Shown here: positions 1 to 11,400 of the stretch, in pieces
How positions within the stretch are numbered: position 1 is the stretch's first letter
Layout: each line of letters begins with the position of its first letter
Assembly: GCA_913777515.1 (NCBI GenBank)
Contig: CAJYSL010000435.1
Span: forward strand, 1 to 53,390
Reading direction: 5' to 3'
Length of the DNA stretch: 53,390 bases
DNA from: an uncultured Mucilaginibacter sp.
GTDB taxonomy: Bacteria; Bacteroidota; Bacteroidia; Sphingobacteriales; Sphingobacteriaceae
Position numbers and translations under genes: made by a program
Notes under the pieces: model-generated
Databases searched by the model: none
Seen by the model: the letters and a program-made list of their open reading frames with translations, nothing else
What the model was told of the DNA's origin: nothing

Positions 1-1247
1 TCGTCTTTAATATCACCATTAAAATAAACGGCTTTACTACTTACAGAATCCTGTTTTTCTATCAAATCAATACTGGGTGACTCGTCGGCAATGGTATTGA
101 TATGGTAACTGCTTTCGTCGCCTTGCCGGTTACCAGCAGCCATAGGTAGTATTTTATAGATGGTACTTTTTAAAATTCTTTCTGCATTTTCAAAAATACC
201 GTCGTTTTTAGCCTGAAGCAGTTTAGCATTGTTACCTGCAGTAAATTGCAATTGTTCGGCATGTTGTGCATGTACCTGCCATTTTACTACGGTACCCACA
301 GGAATATTCAGGTCGCCGGCATTACTCAATTTTTCGGAAGTTTTGTGCAGGTAAGTAGGGTACTGGAGTTCCACATCAAAATTAAGCAGTGAGGGCTTTA
401 AGTTTACTTTAATTACATAAGCATCAGAACTGTACCCATTAGCCGTAATGCGGAATGTTGTGTTTTGCTGCAGGTTGGTAAATAAGTAATGAAACTTAGA
501 TATGTTGTCTGCATCAAGCTTAAACGTATTATTACCGGTCTTAAGGTAAACGTTTGCGGGCAGGTTATTGCCTTCCAGCTTAACATCCAGTTTAAAATCG
601 CTGCCTTGTAGTACCGACAAGTTGTTGTTTTGTACAATAAATTTAAAAGGGGCCTTGGGGGCAAAATGCCGATTATGGTAAATGAGCCGTTTGGTGCCTT
701 CTGTTAATATAGTAGGTGCTATCAGTGCAATTAAAATAATAAGCGCTAACGGGAAGCCTACCCATTTAAGGTATTGCGTATTGTGTTTTAAATTGATAGC
801 CGATGGAAAGCTAATCGGATTTAATGCTACAATTTTTTGATTAATGCTGGCCTCGATTAATTGACGATGATATTCGTTTTGCTCGGCCTGCTTTTTAAGC
901 TGCAAAGTGTTAAGTAGTTTATCCTTAACATCGCCAAAGTGCTGACCTATAATTTCTGCAGCTTCATCATGGCTGATGGTTTTGCCTAAGTTTAAATAAG
1001 CAAACAACGAAGGAATGACCAGCCAAAATAACAGTAGTAGGTTGAGCAGAATAAAAGAGTAAAAAAGAATGGTGCGAAGTAGTGTATTGAAATTACCGAA
1101 GTATTCTAATAAAGTGATAGTAATATAGGCCGTAAGTAGTCCGGCACCTAAAAAGATAACACCCCGCAATAGATTGTTAAGGTAGTACTTGCGTATAAAA
1201 GCATCTACCTTATTAATTAATGCTAAGTAATTATCAGATGACTGCAT
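1..1247 (-). CDS. DUF4175-like multi-TM membrane protein (C-terminus truncated by window edge)
   Basis: Minus-strand reading from ATG at 1247 is open to the window edge: MQSSDNYLALINKVDAFIRKYYLNNLLRGVIFLGAGLL...ISHDEAAEIIGQHFGDVKDKLLNTLQL. Listed 413-664 ORF is an out-of-frame shadow. Confidence 0.7.
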   Translation of the reverse strand, partial: MQSSDNYLALINKVDAFIRKYYLNNLLRGVIFLGAGLLTAYITITLLEYFGNFNTLLRTILFYSFILLNLLLLFWLVIPSLFAYLNLGKTISHDEAAEIIGQHFGDVKDKLLNTLQLKKQAEQNEYHRQLIEASINQKIVALNPISFPSAINLKHNTQYLKWVGFPLALIILIALIAPTILTEGTKRLIYHNRHFAPKAPFKFIVQNNNLSVLQGSDFKLDVKLEGNNLPANVYLKTGNNTFKLDADNISKFHYLFTNLQQNTTFRITANGYSSDAYVIKVNLKPSLLNFDVELQYPTYLHKTSEKLSNAGDLNIPVGTVVKWQVHAQHAEQLQFTAGNNAKLLQAKNDGIFENAERILKSTIYKILPMAAGNRQGDESSYHINTIADESPSIDLIEKQDSVSSKAVYFNGDIKD

Positions 1248-1401
1248 ACTTAATGTAAACGTAGCTAATATAAAGCTAAACGAAAATTTTTAGAAAAATT
1301 TATAAATCTATCTGTCGTTAAAATTTATGCGATAAATAAATAAATTAAGCTGATGTTGTCTATTACCAGCAGTGAAGTAGCAATAAACGAAAAAAAGCAT
1401 A

Positions 1402-1436
1402 AAAAAACGCCGGCAATTTGCTTTGCCGGCGTTTTT
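1402..1436. terminator. Rho-independent bidirectional terminator
   Basis: AAAAACGCCGGCAA-TTTGC-TTTGCCGGCGTTTTT inverted repeat with A/T tracts on both sides, between two minus-strand genes. Confidence 0.85.
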
Positions 1437-1473
1437 GACCTGTGACCAGGTATATAAATTATATTAAAAAAAA

Positions 1474-1968
1474 CTATTGAATCTCGCTGTTGGTTGCGTA
1501 AATATCATTAAAACGCAATTCGTTTAAGCCTAATACAACTTCGTTAGGAAATCTCCAGGCAGTGGTTTGTACACCTGCAAAACCGTCTACTACTGATAAG
1601 CCTGCCATAAACTGCTCGTCGGTACCTTTAAACATCAAAGGATAGTTAGGATTTTTAGCGTGTTTTACACGGCTGATTTTGATTTGCTCCAGCGCTTGTT
1701 TACGATACTGCTGAATATCACGTTGTACTAATGTTACAAACGACTTGTAATCAACCGAGCGCTTGTTAACGCTATTATAATCACGAAACAACTTTTCGGC
1801 AATATTAAGATCCCTTCTGTTCAGTTCTTTACTACCGGTAAAACCTTTAGCTTGTACATAGTCAACAAATCCGTTCCAGTAAGCACGGTCATCTCTTGAC
1901 GAGTTAAACTGTGCGAAAGAAGATGAAATCAACAAAGTGAAGAAGAAAGTAAAAAATACCTGTCTCAT
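1474..1968 (-). CDS. Small secreted hypothetical protein
   Basis: 164 aa ORF with signal peptide MRQVFFTFFFTLLISSSFAQ. Confidence 0.7.
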   Translation of the reverse strand: MRQVFFTFFFTLLISSSFAQFNSSRDDRAYWNGFVDYVQAKGFTGSKELNRRDLNIAEKLFRDYNSVNKRSVDYKSFVTLVQRDIQQYRKQALEQIKISRVKHAKNPNYPLMFKGTDEQFMAGLSVVDGFAGVQTTAWRFPNEVVLGLNELRFNDIYATNSEIQ

Positions 1969-2748
1969 AGTTGTTGTACTTAGTCTATAAAATTTATTAT
2001 TCCGTTTATAATTTTTACAAAAGCTTCAATCTCAATTCCTGGCAACCATCTGTTTTACTGAACTGGCTATCTTACAGGTTGAATATTTTTGTGGTCAGTT
2101 TTAATGGCGAAAATCCATTAATTTCTGATTAATAAACAGTCGTCAATGCTTATGCCAATTGAGGCGAAGTTTACAAATGCAGCCTGTTTTGAAATTAACT
2201 TTATAGGTCATTAAAAATTAACTTGTAAGTTATCTGGCATAAAAAAAATAAAAAATCAGTGTAACAAATGCTGAACACCTACCGTATACAAGCGCGAACA
2301 TGTCATTTTTGTATTTTTTTCGCCAAAAGCAAGAGAAATTAATATGAGAAAGACTTAATAAAGAAAACTTGAAGTAAAAAAAATTAATTCGAAAATATCT
2401 CGATAACGAAGCTTGGCCTCGTGTAAATGTTTAGTTTTTTCACCATTGTGTGTTAAAACGCATACATGTTATAGGACACTTTGTACTATAAATAATTCGT
2501 TTTAACATTGTTGCATTTATTGTGCCATATTTCCATTTATTAAATGTAATATTTGTGTTGCTATCTTCAAGTGTATTTTGTGTTTAACCCTTAAGTTTTA
2601 GTCTTTCCTCAAAAAAAGCCTTTAGCGTCTTTAAAAACACGAAATTATAAATTACCTTTTCTAAAATGTTTACATTTCTGAACAGTAAATATCTTTTAAA
2701 TAGTTGTGATTTTGTGTTGATCAATTAAAAAAAATAAATCTGACAAAA

Positions 2749-2778
2749 TTGTTACAACTGTTGGTTTAAATAATTTTG
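2749..2778 (+). promoter_or_regulatory. Bacteroidota-type promoter (TTG-N19-TAATTTTG)
   Basis: TTG at 2749-2751, 19 nt spacer, TAATTTTG at 2771-2778; matches -33/-7 consensus. Confidence 0.5.
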
Positions 2779-2911
2779 CCGTGGTTAATTGTTTAACTAT
2801 TTTAATACTGACCGCTGTTTGGAAAAGATAGAGTTAGCGAAGGGATAGCTTATATTTGTGATGGGCAGCAAGTGCGGTAGCAATCTTATTTTTTAATTTT
2901 TGCAAAACGTT

Positions 2912-2919
2912 TATATTTG
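2912..2919 (+). promoter_or_regulatory. Candidate -7 element (TATATTTG) for tRNA-Pro
   Basis: TATATTTG about 40 nt upstream of the tRNA; another TATATTTG lies at 2851-2858. No clear TTG -33 box at the standard spacing. Confidence 0.4.
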
Positions 2920-2958
2920 CTGACCACATAAATGAGTAGTATAGCTATTTTATTTATT

Positions 2959-3032
2959 CGGGATGTAGCGTAGCCCGGTATCGCGCCAGCATGGGGTGCT
3001 GGAGGTCGTAGGTTCAAATCCTGCCATCCCGA
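2959..3032 (+). tRNA. tRNA-Pro (GGG anticodon)
   Basis: CGGGATG...CATCCCG acceptor stem, CCAGC-ATGGGGT-GCTGG anticodon arm (GGG), GGTTCAAATCC T-arm. Confidence 0.93.
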
Positions 3033-3047
3033 CATTTTCAATATTAC

Positions 3048-3084
3048 AGAGCCTTTGAGTCATCAATTTAAGGGCTCTTTTTAT
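3048..3084 (+). terminator. Terminator downstream of tRNA-Pro
   Basis: AGAGCCTT...AAGGGCTCTTTTTATTTT hairpin plus T-tract. Confidence 0.6.
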
Positions 3085-3483
3085 TTTATCCAAGCCCAAC
3101 TTGTATAAGTTTTTTCAAACAGTGTTTCTTTGTTGAGCACAAATACCCAACACTTTTGCTCGGAGAATTACTAAAGCATAGTACCCACCAATATCAAATT
3201 TAATTCAATTTTTTTGGCGATTCTCTAATCTTGGAAACTCAAGAATGATATAGTCAATATCAAACATCACAACATAAAAGAGTAAATATCTTTATTAAAG
3301 ATTTTTAGAATAATAAAAATAATTTTGCAACTTCCGTTATTAAAATCAGCCTCTTAACCTAACCTGTCAGCATGCAAACTCCTCACTCAGAATAAAACCA
3401 ATCTTTTACTAAATCATATGCCTGACTGTCTTCTTGACGACTCGGCTTGGGCTTCTTGTATTCACACCTCATCACTTTACATT

Positions 3484-4184
3484 ATGTACAAAATCAAACT
3501 TTTAGCTTTAGGCACCCTCCTTCTGTTTTTTTGCGGAATCAATCACTCACAGACCAAACCTTTGCCGACAATATTATAGTTGGTGGCGATGATAATCAGA
3601 TGGGCGAAAATAAACGCCTGTATTTCGGTGGGGCCGGAGAAAATACCGACCCGCTGTGGATAAGCCGTTATGATCGTGCTTTTAATCAGAGCGATTTACG
3701 TATTAGCATCAGCGATGATGAGTCGGGTGACCGTTTAGTTGTTGGCACAACCTGGTGGTCCGACGGGCAATTTCATCCTTATCTTGTGGTGCAGTCAAAT
3801 GGGAGAGTAGGTATCGGTACCGAAACTATAGGTAATGAAAGATTGGCAGTTAACGGAAAAATCAGAGCTAAAGAAGTGGTAGTTGAGGCTAATTCTTGGG
3901 ATACGCCGTGGCCCGATTATGTTTTTAATAAAGACTATAAGTTATCGTCACTTAACAAGGTTGAAGATTACATTCAAAAGAATGGACATCTTCCAAGTAT
4001 ACCGTCTCAGCAATCTATCAATAAAGATGGAGCAAAGCTTGGAGAGTTGGTGAAGTTGCAGATGGAGAAAATAGAAGAACTTACATTATATGTAATTCAG
4101 CAACAGCACAAGCAAGATGCGCTTGAGCAAAAAATCAAAAATCAGCAGCGGCAGATTGCCGAGTTGGCTTCGGCTAAAAATTAA
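3484..4184 (+). pseudogene. Fibre-like protein with WPDYVF C-terminal domain; signal peptide out of frame
   Basis: ATG at 3484 encodes MYKIKLLALGTLLLFFCGINHSQT, then stops; the rest (FADNIIVGGDDNQ...WPDYVF...LPSIPSQQS...KIEELTLYVIQQQ) is in the frame of ORF 3447-4184. Confidence 0.7.
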
Positions 4185-4228
4185 ATTAAAACTATTTCAA
4201 TCCAAGTTCTAATTCACAGACGCGTCTT

Positions 4229-7200
4229 ATGAAGCGAATTTTATTTTTGTTTATCTCATTGTTTTTAGCGCAGCTAACTGTTGCTCAAAGCACCAATACT
4301 GACCTCAGTATTCCTAAAATTATTCCACCAGCTCCAGACGCGGCGGCGCTTGCACTCTATAGCTATATTCCCGTTAGTTATAGTACGGGAGTACCTGATA
4401 TCAGTATCCCTATTTATGAACTGAAAGCGGGTAAACTCTCCGTGCCGATTGGTATCTCTTATCATGCCAGTGGTAATAAAGTTCGGGATATTGCCAGCGT
4501 GGTAGGCTTAGGCTGGGCATTAAATGCAGGCGGAACTATAAGCCGGACCGTGCTAGGGCGAACAGACGAAGCGAATGACAACCGTTCTCCTTATAAGACT
4601 ACTGACGATATTATTAACGCCCGGGGAGCTGTACAAAATAATAGTGATGCTTTCAACCTAATTTATCAACTCCAGAATATGAGCAAGCAAAGTTTCGAAA
4701 CTCAGTCTGATCGTTATAGTTATAGCTTTGGTGGAAGGTCGGGAACTTTCCGCTTCGACTGGATCAATGGAAATACGCATTTTATTCCTTACGCTCCTTT
4801 AAAGCTAAATAAGGCTTTTCTCAATAATGATAACAGGCATGTCAATCTATACTACACCATCACCGACGAGAATGGTAATACCTACGAGTTTGCTGCAAAA
4901 GAAATGTCCAATCAAAGCGGACAGATGGCATTCACCGGCTGGAACCTGACAAAAATTATATCGGCTGATCAGAAAGACGATGTTAACTTTTTTTACTCTA
5001 CCGGTGAAACTGTTATAGAATAAGGCCTTAGTGAAGTTCTGGCAGTGGGTAATGGTTACAAGCAAGGCTTGGTAGGGACGTAAACTACAGCCCTACGCCC
5101 ACAAGTACAACACATACTCCGCAACGACTGGATAGAATAGAAACCAAGGATGCCATTGTTTATTTTGATTATCTGGCTGACCGGCAAGACGGCAGGCAAA
5201 CGAGATTAACCGGAATACGTGTTTTTAGCAAATTATCAAATACATTAATTCGTCGGGCTACTTTTAGTCAGTCTTACTTTGGTAACACTTCATCTCACTC
5301 GTTAAGATTAAAATTAGACAATGTAAAACTCGGTGGTGTTAACAATGATAATATTCAAAAATATGGATTTAGTTATGAGTCTTCGTCTGTTCTAGGGTAT
5401 TATTATACACCAAATTACTCTTTTCCCGGAGGCAATCAGTTTCTTGCCAGAATTCAGGAAGATTACTGGGGTTATGCAGGAGGGGTGGGAGGAATTCCAA
5501 AAGAATTTCTTTACTTTTTGTCCGCTGACGATCTTTCAACCTATGGCGGTGATCGCAATCCATCTATCTCCGGTGCTCAAATGAATATATTGCAGGAAAT
5601 CCAATATCCGACCGGCGGAAAGACAGAATTTGAGTTTGAACCTAACCGTACAAATGATCCTTATTTTTATGGCTATCCAAATCAAAATAATGCCAATAAC
5701 GGTGTAGTGGGCGGGGTTCGCGTAAGGAGCATCAAAAATTACAGTGCTGATAATGTATTGTCTTCTCAAAAAACCTTTATTTATAACAGCATAGGCGCTC
5801 AAAATAAGATTGGGCCTGCGCTGTTTTACTATCAGCAGCCGTACCATTATTATTATACGGAAACACAAAATGGAGGGCCGACGGGAATAAAAGATCACTA
5901 TGAAACATTTGACCATGTATGTACATCATCGAGTGTATACCCGCTTACTGCATTTGCCGGCTCACCGATAATATATAGTCAGGTTACAGAATATCAGGGA
6001 ACGGAGAGCAATAACATCGGGAAAACCGTTTATACCTATGATATCCCGCCCGAAACTACTATGGAGTCTTCTAATTTGTTAAGTTCTCCCAAATTTATCA
6101 GTGGCAGCACACTTGATCATGGATCACCAAATCCTTTGTTAAAGTCAACGGTAACCTACCGTAACGGCGGGGGAACATACCAACCGGTTAAATCAAACGC
6201 AAACATATACACCTATCTGAAAACCAATGAATTTCTAACCGGAATCCGGGTCGATTGGGTAAAAAGATTCATCGATAAAGGTGGCTATTACACGTCAGAT
6301 CAACCTGATGCTGTACTTTGGGATTACTTGGACTCTTACAACTGGGAGGCAACAAAGGGTTATGAACATGTTGCTTTGATTGACAGCAACATAATAACAG
6401 ATTTTTCCAACCCATCTGCACCGGTTACTACCATCACTAAAATGGAGTATGGTAATCCGGAACATTTACAGCCTACCCGGAAAACGGTAACTACCAGTGT
6501 TGATAACGAGCGAATAATTACAGACTTTAAGTATCCGCATGACTTTTCGGGTGCTCAGCCATACTCAGATATGGTTAATAATTATCATGTTTGGAATCCG
6601 GTAATTGAGACTGTAGAGTCTAAATTCAAGCCATCTGCGAGTACAATGGTTACAGCTGCAACTAAAACTGATTATCAGGTTTGGAATAATGATGCCCGTC
6701 AAATCTATCCCGCCTTGGTAAGCGCTAAAAAAGGATCAAACAATTACGAGCCACGAATTGAATACCGGAAATATGATAATAACGGCAATGTAACTGAAGC
6801 CGGTAAGTCATCGGCATCATCAACCAGCTATTTATGGGGTTACCAGGGTAAGTATCCCGTTGCGCAGGTAACCGGAGCCAAGGTAAATGAGGTATATCAC
6901 AACAATTTTGAAGAAGTAAGAGATTTTCCGGATTGGGCAGTAACGCTGGATGGTACGCATACCCATCAGGGTAAATATGCCGGAAAAATTTATAACGGTG
7001 GCCCGGTGGGGTCTGAAATTACTGCGCACAGTGACACCTGGCTTTCCATCGATTTGGCCGGCCAGCCTAAGCGCTTCCGCTACTCTTGCTGGGTATACAG
7101 CGACGGGCCCGAAGCTGATTTGCTTTTATTTATGAAAAAGCCTGGCGAAACCGGGTACTACACAGATGTAGTTGCCGTAACTAATAGCGTTGTTGGCAAG

Positions 7201-7911
7201 TGGGTTTTGATGCAGGGTGAGTATACAGTAGCCGCAAATATCACACAACTTAATTTGAGGATTGATAACAATGGCGGAGGAGGTAATATCTGGTTTGATG
7301 ATTTGCGGATATACCCTGCTGATGCACAGATGAGCACCTACACTTACGACCCATTGGTAGGGATGACCAGTGCCACAGATGCTAAGGGACAAGCCTCTTA
7401 TTATGAGTATGACGAGATGGGCCGGCTTGCAGTGGTTAGAGATCAGAATAAAAATATTATCAAAACCATCTGCTATAATTACCTTGGGCAGCAAACTGAT
7501 TGTTTTGCATTGCAAACCGGTAACGGGCAGCAAACGCTGTATGCCATGGTGCAGTTTGATAATTACCATCAAAGTTATAACGGCGATAGCTATGATAACA
7601 GCAATACAACAACGGCTAACGCATCTATCAAATTTTTTAGCGACCCTTACGGTAATACGCCGGTAACATTAACTGCGGGTATGGTCGTTAGCATCAGTCG
7701 CGATTATTACTGGTCTGACGAGTTTGGTTCCGGGTCAAGCAACCAGATTAACGATTATAGTATTCCTGCCGGTGTATCGAGTTACAACTTAGGGCAAATG
7801 ACGATCAATTATAACCGGAGTTATACAGACTATTCAGGTTATCATTACCAGTCCGAAGATTATTCTTACAGTGTAGTATCTCGTAACGGTAGTAATTATA
7901 CACCCTTATAA
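4229..7911 (+). pseudogene. RHS/YD-repeat 'A' shell protein (A1), interrupted by a TAA and a frameshift
   Basis: 4229-5023 (MKRILFLFISLFLAQLTVAQ...SIPIYELKAGKLSVPIGISYHASG) and 5485-7911 are two parts of one A protein. TAA at 5021-5023 and a frame change near 5078-5085 separate them; the downstream frame is open from about 5053. Confidence 0.8.
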
Positions 7912-7924
7912 ATCCTAACTCCTT

Positions 7925-8422
7925 ATGAAAAAGACATCAATTATATTTTATACCGGTTTTTTGCTTTGTATAATATTAACAGCCTCATCTGCCGTTGCTC
8001 AAAAAGGGCAGGCTAAGCCAACTGTTAAAAACGATACGGCTTCAATGCCCCTGTCTGGGCAGATAGGTGTAAGTGCTGAAAAAGCCAAACGTATCCGCGA
8101 GGCCTTTAATTATAAGAAAGACGAGATACAACAGTTGTTGCGCGACACGGTTATTAAGCCGCTGGTAAAGCAGGAAAAACTGCGTAAGCTTATGCAAGAG
8201 CGCAGGCAGTATTTGAGCACTGTGGTAGATAAAAAGCTTTTGGATACGCTCAAAGCCGTTTATAAAAACCGCCCCGACAGGTTTGCCGTGCAACACCAGG
8301 AAATGCAAAAGCGCAGCCTTGACCAATTTAATCAAAAAGCACAGCATATTCATATCAATCCGCAAGTAGCAGACAGTACAATGCGTAGCCATCATGTTAA
8401 ACCTAAAAAACAATTGCGCTAA
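7925..8422 (+). CDS. Secreted charged/helical small protein
   Basis: 165 aa, signal peptide MKKTSIIFYTGFLLCIILTASSAVAQ, Lys/Gln/Arg-rich helical body; between A1 and B1. Confidence 0.65.
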   Translation: MKKTSIIFYTGFLLCIILTASSAVAQKGQAKPTVKNDTASMPLSGQIGVSAEKAKRIREAFNYKKDEIQQLLRDTVIKPLVKQEKLRKLMQERRQYLSTVVDKKLLDTLKAVYKNRPDRFAVQHQEMQKRSLDQFNQKAQHIHINPQVADSTMRSHHVKPKKQLR

Positions 8423-8423
8423 T

Positions 8424-11400
8424 ATGAAAAAGCAATTTTTTAAAATAGCCGGGGTTGGGGTGGCACTGTGGCTTACTAGCATAGCAGGTAGTTACGGACA
8501 AAATCAGAATTTCATACGCACGGTTGTGCCTAAAGTACCTGTTAGTGATTTGCCTGCTTTGCAATCGCTTTCGGCAGATAAAAGCAAGGTACAAACCAGT
8601 ACGGTTTATTTTGACGGATTGGGGCGACCGCAGCAAAGTGTGCAACGGCAGGCATCACCATCCGGAAATGATGTTGTTACTCCGGTAGCCTATGATGCTT
8701 ATGGCAGGGAAGTTAAAAAATATCTGCCTTATGCTGCACCAGGCGCAACCGATGGCGAGTACAAAGCTGATGCACTTAATAGCGGCGCAGGCTTGCAAAG
8801 TTTTTATAACCCGGCTAATAGTTCAGGCGGGCAACTGCAGGGCGGTTTACCCCGGATTACCACACCTTATGCCGAAACTGTTTTGGAAGCTTCGCCATTA
8901 AGCCGGCCAATTGAGCAGGGTGCGCCCGGTGAACCCTGGCAGCCGTCGTCGAGCGGGATAGCCGGGTCGGGCCATGTGGTTAAAACTAATTATGGGTCTA
9001 ATGCCAATAACGAGGTTAAATTATGGCAAAATAACGGTAGCGGCGCCTCGTGGGGGGGCAATAATTACTACACAGCAGGGCAGCTTTACAAAACAACGGT
9101 TTGGGACGAAAATCAGCACTATGCCATTGAGTATAAAGACAAGCAGGGGAGGGTAGTATGTAAAAAAGTGCAGGGTGCATCCGGTGCAGAGCTCGAAACC
9201 TATTACGTTTATGATGATTATGGTAATCTGGTTTATGTAGTGCCGCCCTTGCCGGCATCAGTAGCTTATCCCCAAAGTTTTACAGAAAGCGATGCGGTGT
9301 TTGCGGCCTATATGTATGCTTATCATCATGACCATCGCAACCGCATTACCGAGAAAAAGCTTCCGGGTAAAGGCTGGGAGTTTATGGTGTATAATAGGCT
9401 TGACCAGGTAACCTTCACCCAGGATGCTGGTCAGCGCAGCAAAAGCAACCAGGAGTGGACCTTTTCGCGGTATGATAATTTGGGTAGGGTAGTGATGACG
9501 GGAATTTGGTACTCTGGAGACGGCGCCGAAAACAGCCTGACTGCCCCAAGCCGCAGCCGCCTGCAATGGCTTACGGCCTGGTCTGATGCACATGCCCCGG
9601 TTTGGGCAACGCCTAACCCGGCCACTGCTACCGGTTACAACAATGATGACCCACCCGGCGAAATACTGACTATTAATTATTACGACCGCTACGAGTTTGC
9701 CGGGAGCAATCCTTACGCTGCCACACAGAGTACCAGTAACCAGTATTTTGGGCTGGCTACCGGCAGCCAGCGTAAAATACTGAATGCCGATGGCACCTAC
9801 GGGGCTATGCTGTGGAGCGTAATGTATTACGATGAAGAAGGCCGGGTTAAGGAAAGCATTACTCAGAACCATGTAGGCGGCTCTGACCGTATGGTGATGA
9901 ATTATAATTTCCAGGGGTTGCTTATCTCTAAAACGCGTTCTCATTACGGTTATGGGCAGGGGCTGTCTGTAACTAATAATTACAAATACGACCACATGGG
10001 CCGGGTGCTCGAAAACTGGCAGCAAACCGGTAGCGCCGATAGCGTGCTGTTAAGCAATCAGGAATATAATGAGGCGGGACAGCTTTGGAAAAAGCATTTA
10101 CATGCTACAAGTAACGGGTTGGGCGCACCGCCGCAAAACATTACGCTTGGTGCCGGTGATGCCTTAAGTGCCGGGCAGCAACGTGCGGTAACCGCTTCGC
10201 AAAGCGTGGTGTTGTCGCCAGGTTTTTTTGCAGCACAGGGCTCACAGTTTAAAGCCAGTATATCGTCGAGCGCATTTTTGCAGGATATCAATTATGTATA
10301 CAACGAGCGGGGCTGGCTTTTGGAGCAGAATGCAGGTTATTACAGCCAGCAATTACATTACAACGCCACTGCGCACGGTGCACAACCGCAATGGAACGGT
10401 AACATAGCCGAGCAGGATTACCAAGCGCAATATACAGGCAACCAATATGTAACCTATAGTTATGATGAGCTGAACAGGCTTACGGCCGGCAACTCAAGTG
10501 CGGGCTTTAGCGAAACCGATATTGCTTACGATAACCTGGGTAACATCCAGAGCCTTAACCGTAGCGGAACCGGTACTTTAGGATACAGTTATGAAGGTAA
10601 CCAACTCAAAAACGTATCGGGCCTTACCCTAAACGGCGTTTATGAATATGATGCTAACGGAAATCTGAAAAGGGATGCCCGCAACGGCGGAACTACGGTA
10701 GAGTATAACCTGCTTAACCTGCCGCGTAATATTCCGGGTAAGGCTATGAGTTACAGTTATGATGCCGCGGGTGCAAAGCTAAAACGTACGGTGAACGGTA
10801 CGCTTACTGATTATGTAGGCGGCATACAGTACGAAAACGGGCAGTTGCAGTTTGTGCAAACTGATGAAGGGCGTGTACTGAAGAGTGGCAGTAACTGGAA
10901 TTACGAGTACACCCTTACCGACCATTTGGGCAACAACCGAGTTACCTTTGATGCAGCCAGTGGCAAGGTAGGCGAAGAGGATTATTACCCCTTTGGCCTA
11001 AACATACACCGGCAAAGTAGAACGGCTAACAGCAAATATCTGTATAATAAAAAAGAACTGCAGGAGGAGTTAAGTCAATATGATTATGGTGCAAGGTTTT
11101 ATGACCCGGTAACAGCAAGATGGACAAGAATCGATAACAAGGCAGAGGCTTTTGAAGCCGTAAGTCCTTATGCGTATGCAGTTAATGATCCTGTTAATGC
11201 GGTAGACCCAGACGGTAATCTTATTATTTTTGTTAACGGCTTCGTGCCAGGACAGTGGCTAAACAAAAATTTACATGAAACAATACCTGTCTATGATCGT
11301 CCATTTCATCCTAAGTATGTTCCTAACCCTGATTATAAACCATATCCTGGAGATAGAAATTTAGCATCTGGAGCACCTCATTATTTAGGAAAAGCTTTTG

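Noticed and set aside
2959-3032. Integrative element using tRNA-Pro as att site
   Set aside because: No integrase in the window and no second copy of the tRNA 3' end noticed; kept only as a low-interest boundary note.
9258-10025. 255-aa minus-strand ORF inside B1, and many similar antisense ORFs (e.g. 7126-7572, 21732-22190, 32512-33108)
   Set aside because: Shadow ORFs opposite well-supported coding genes; no signal motifs or recognisable domains.
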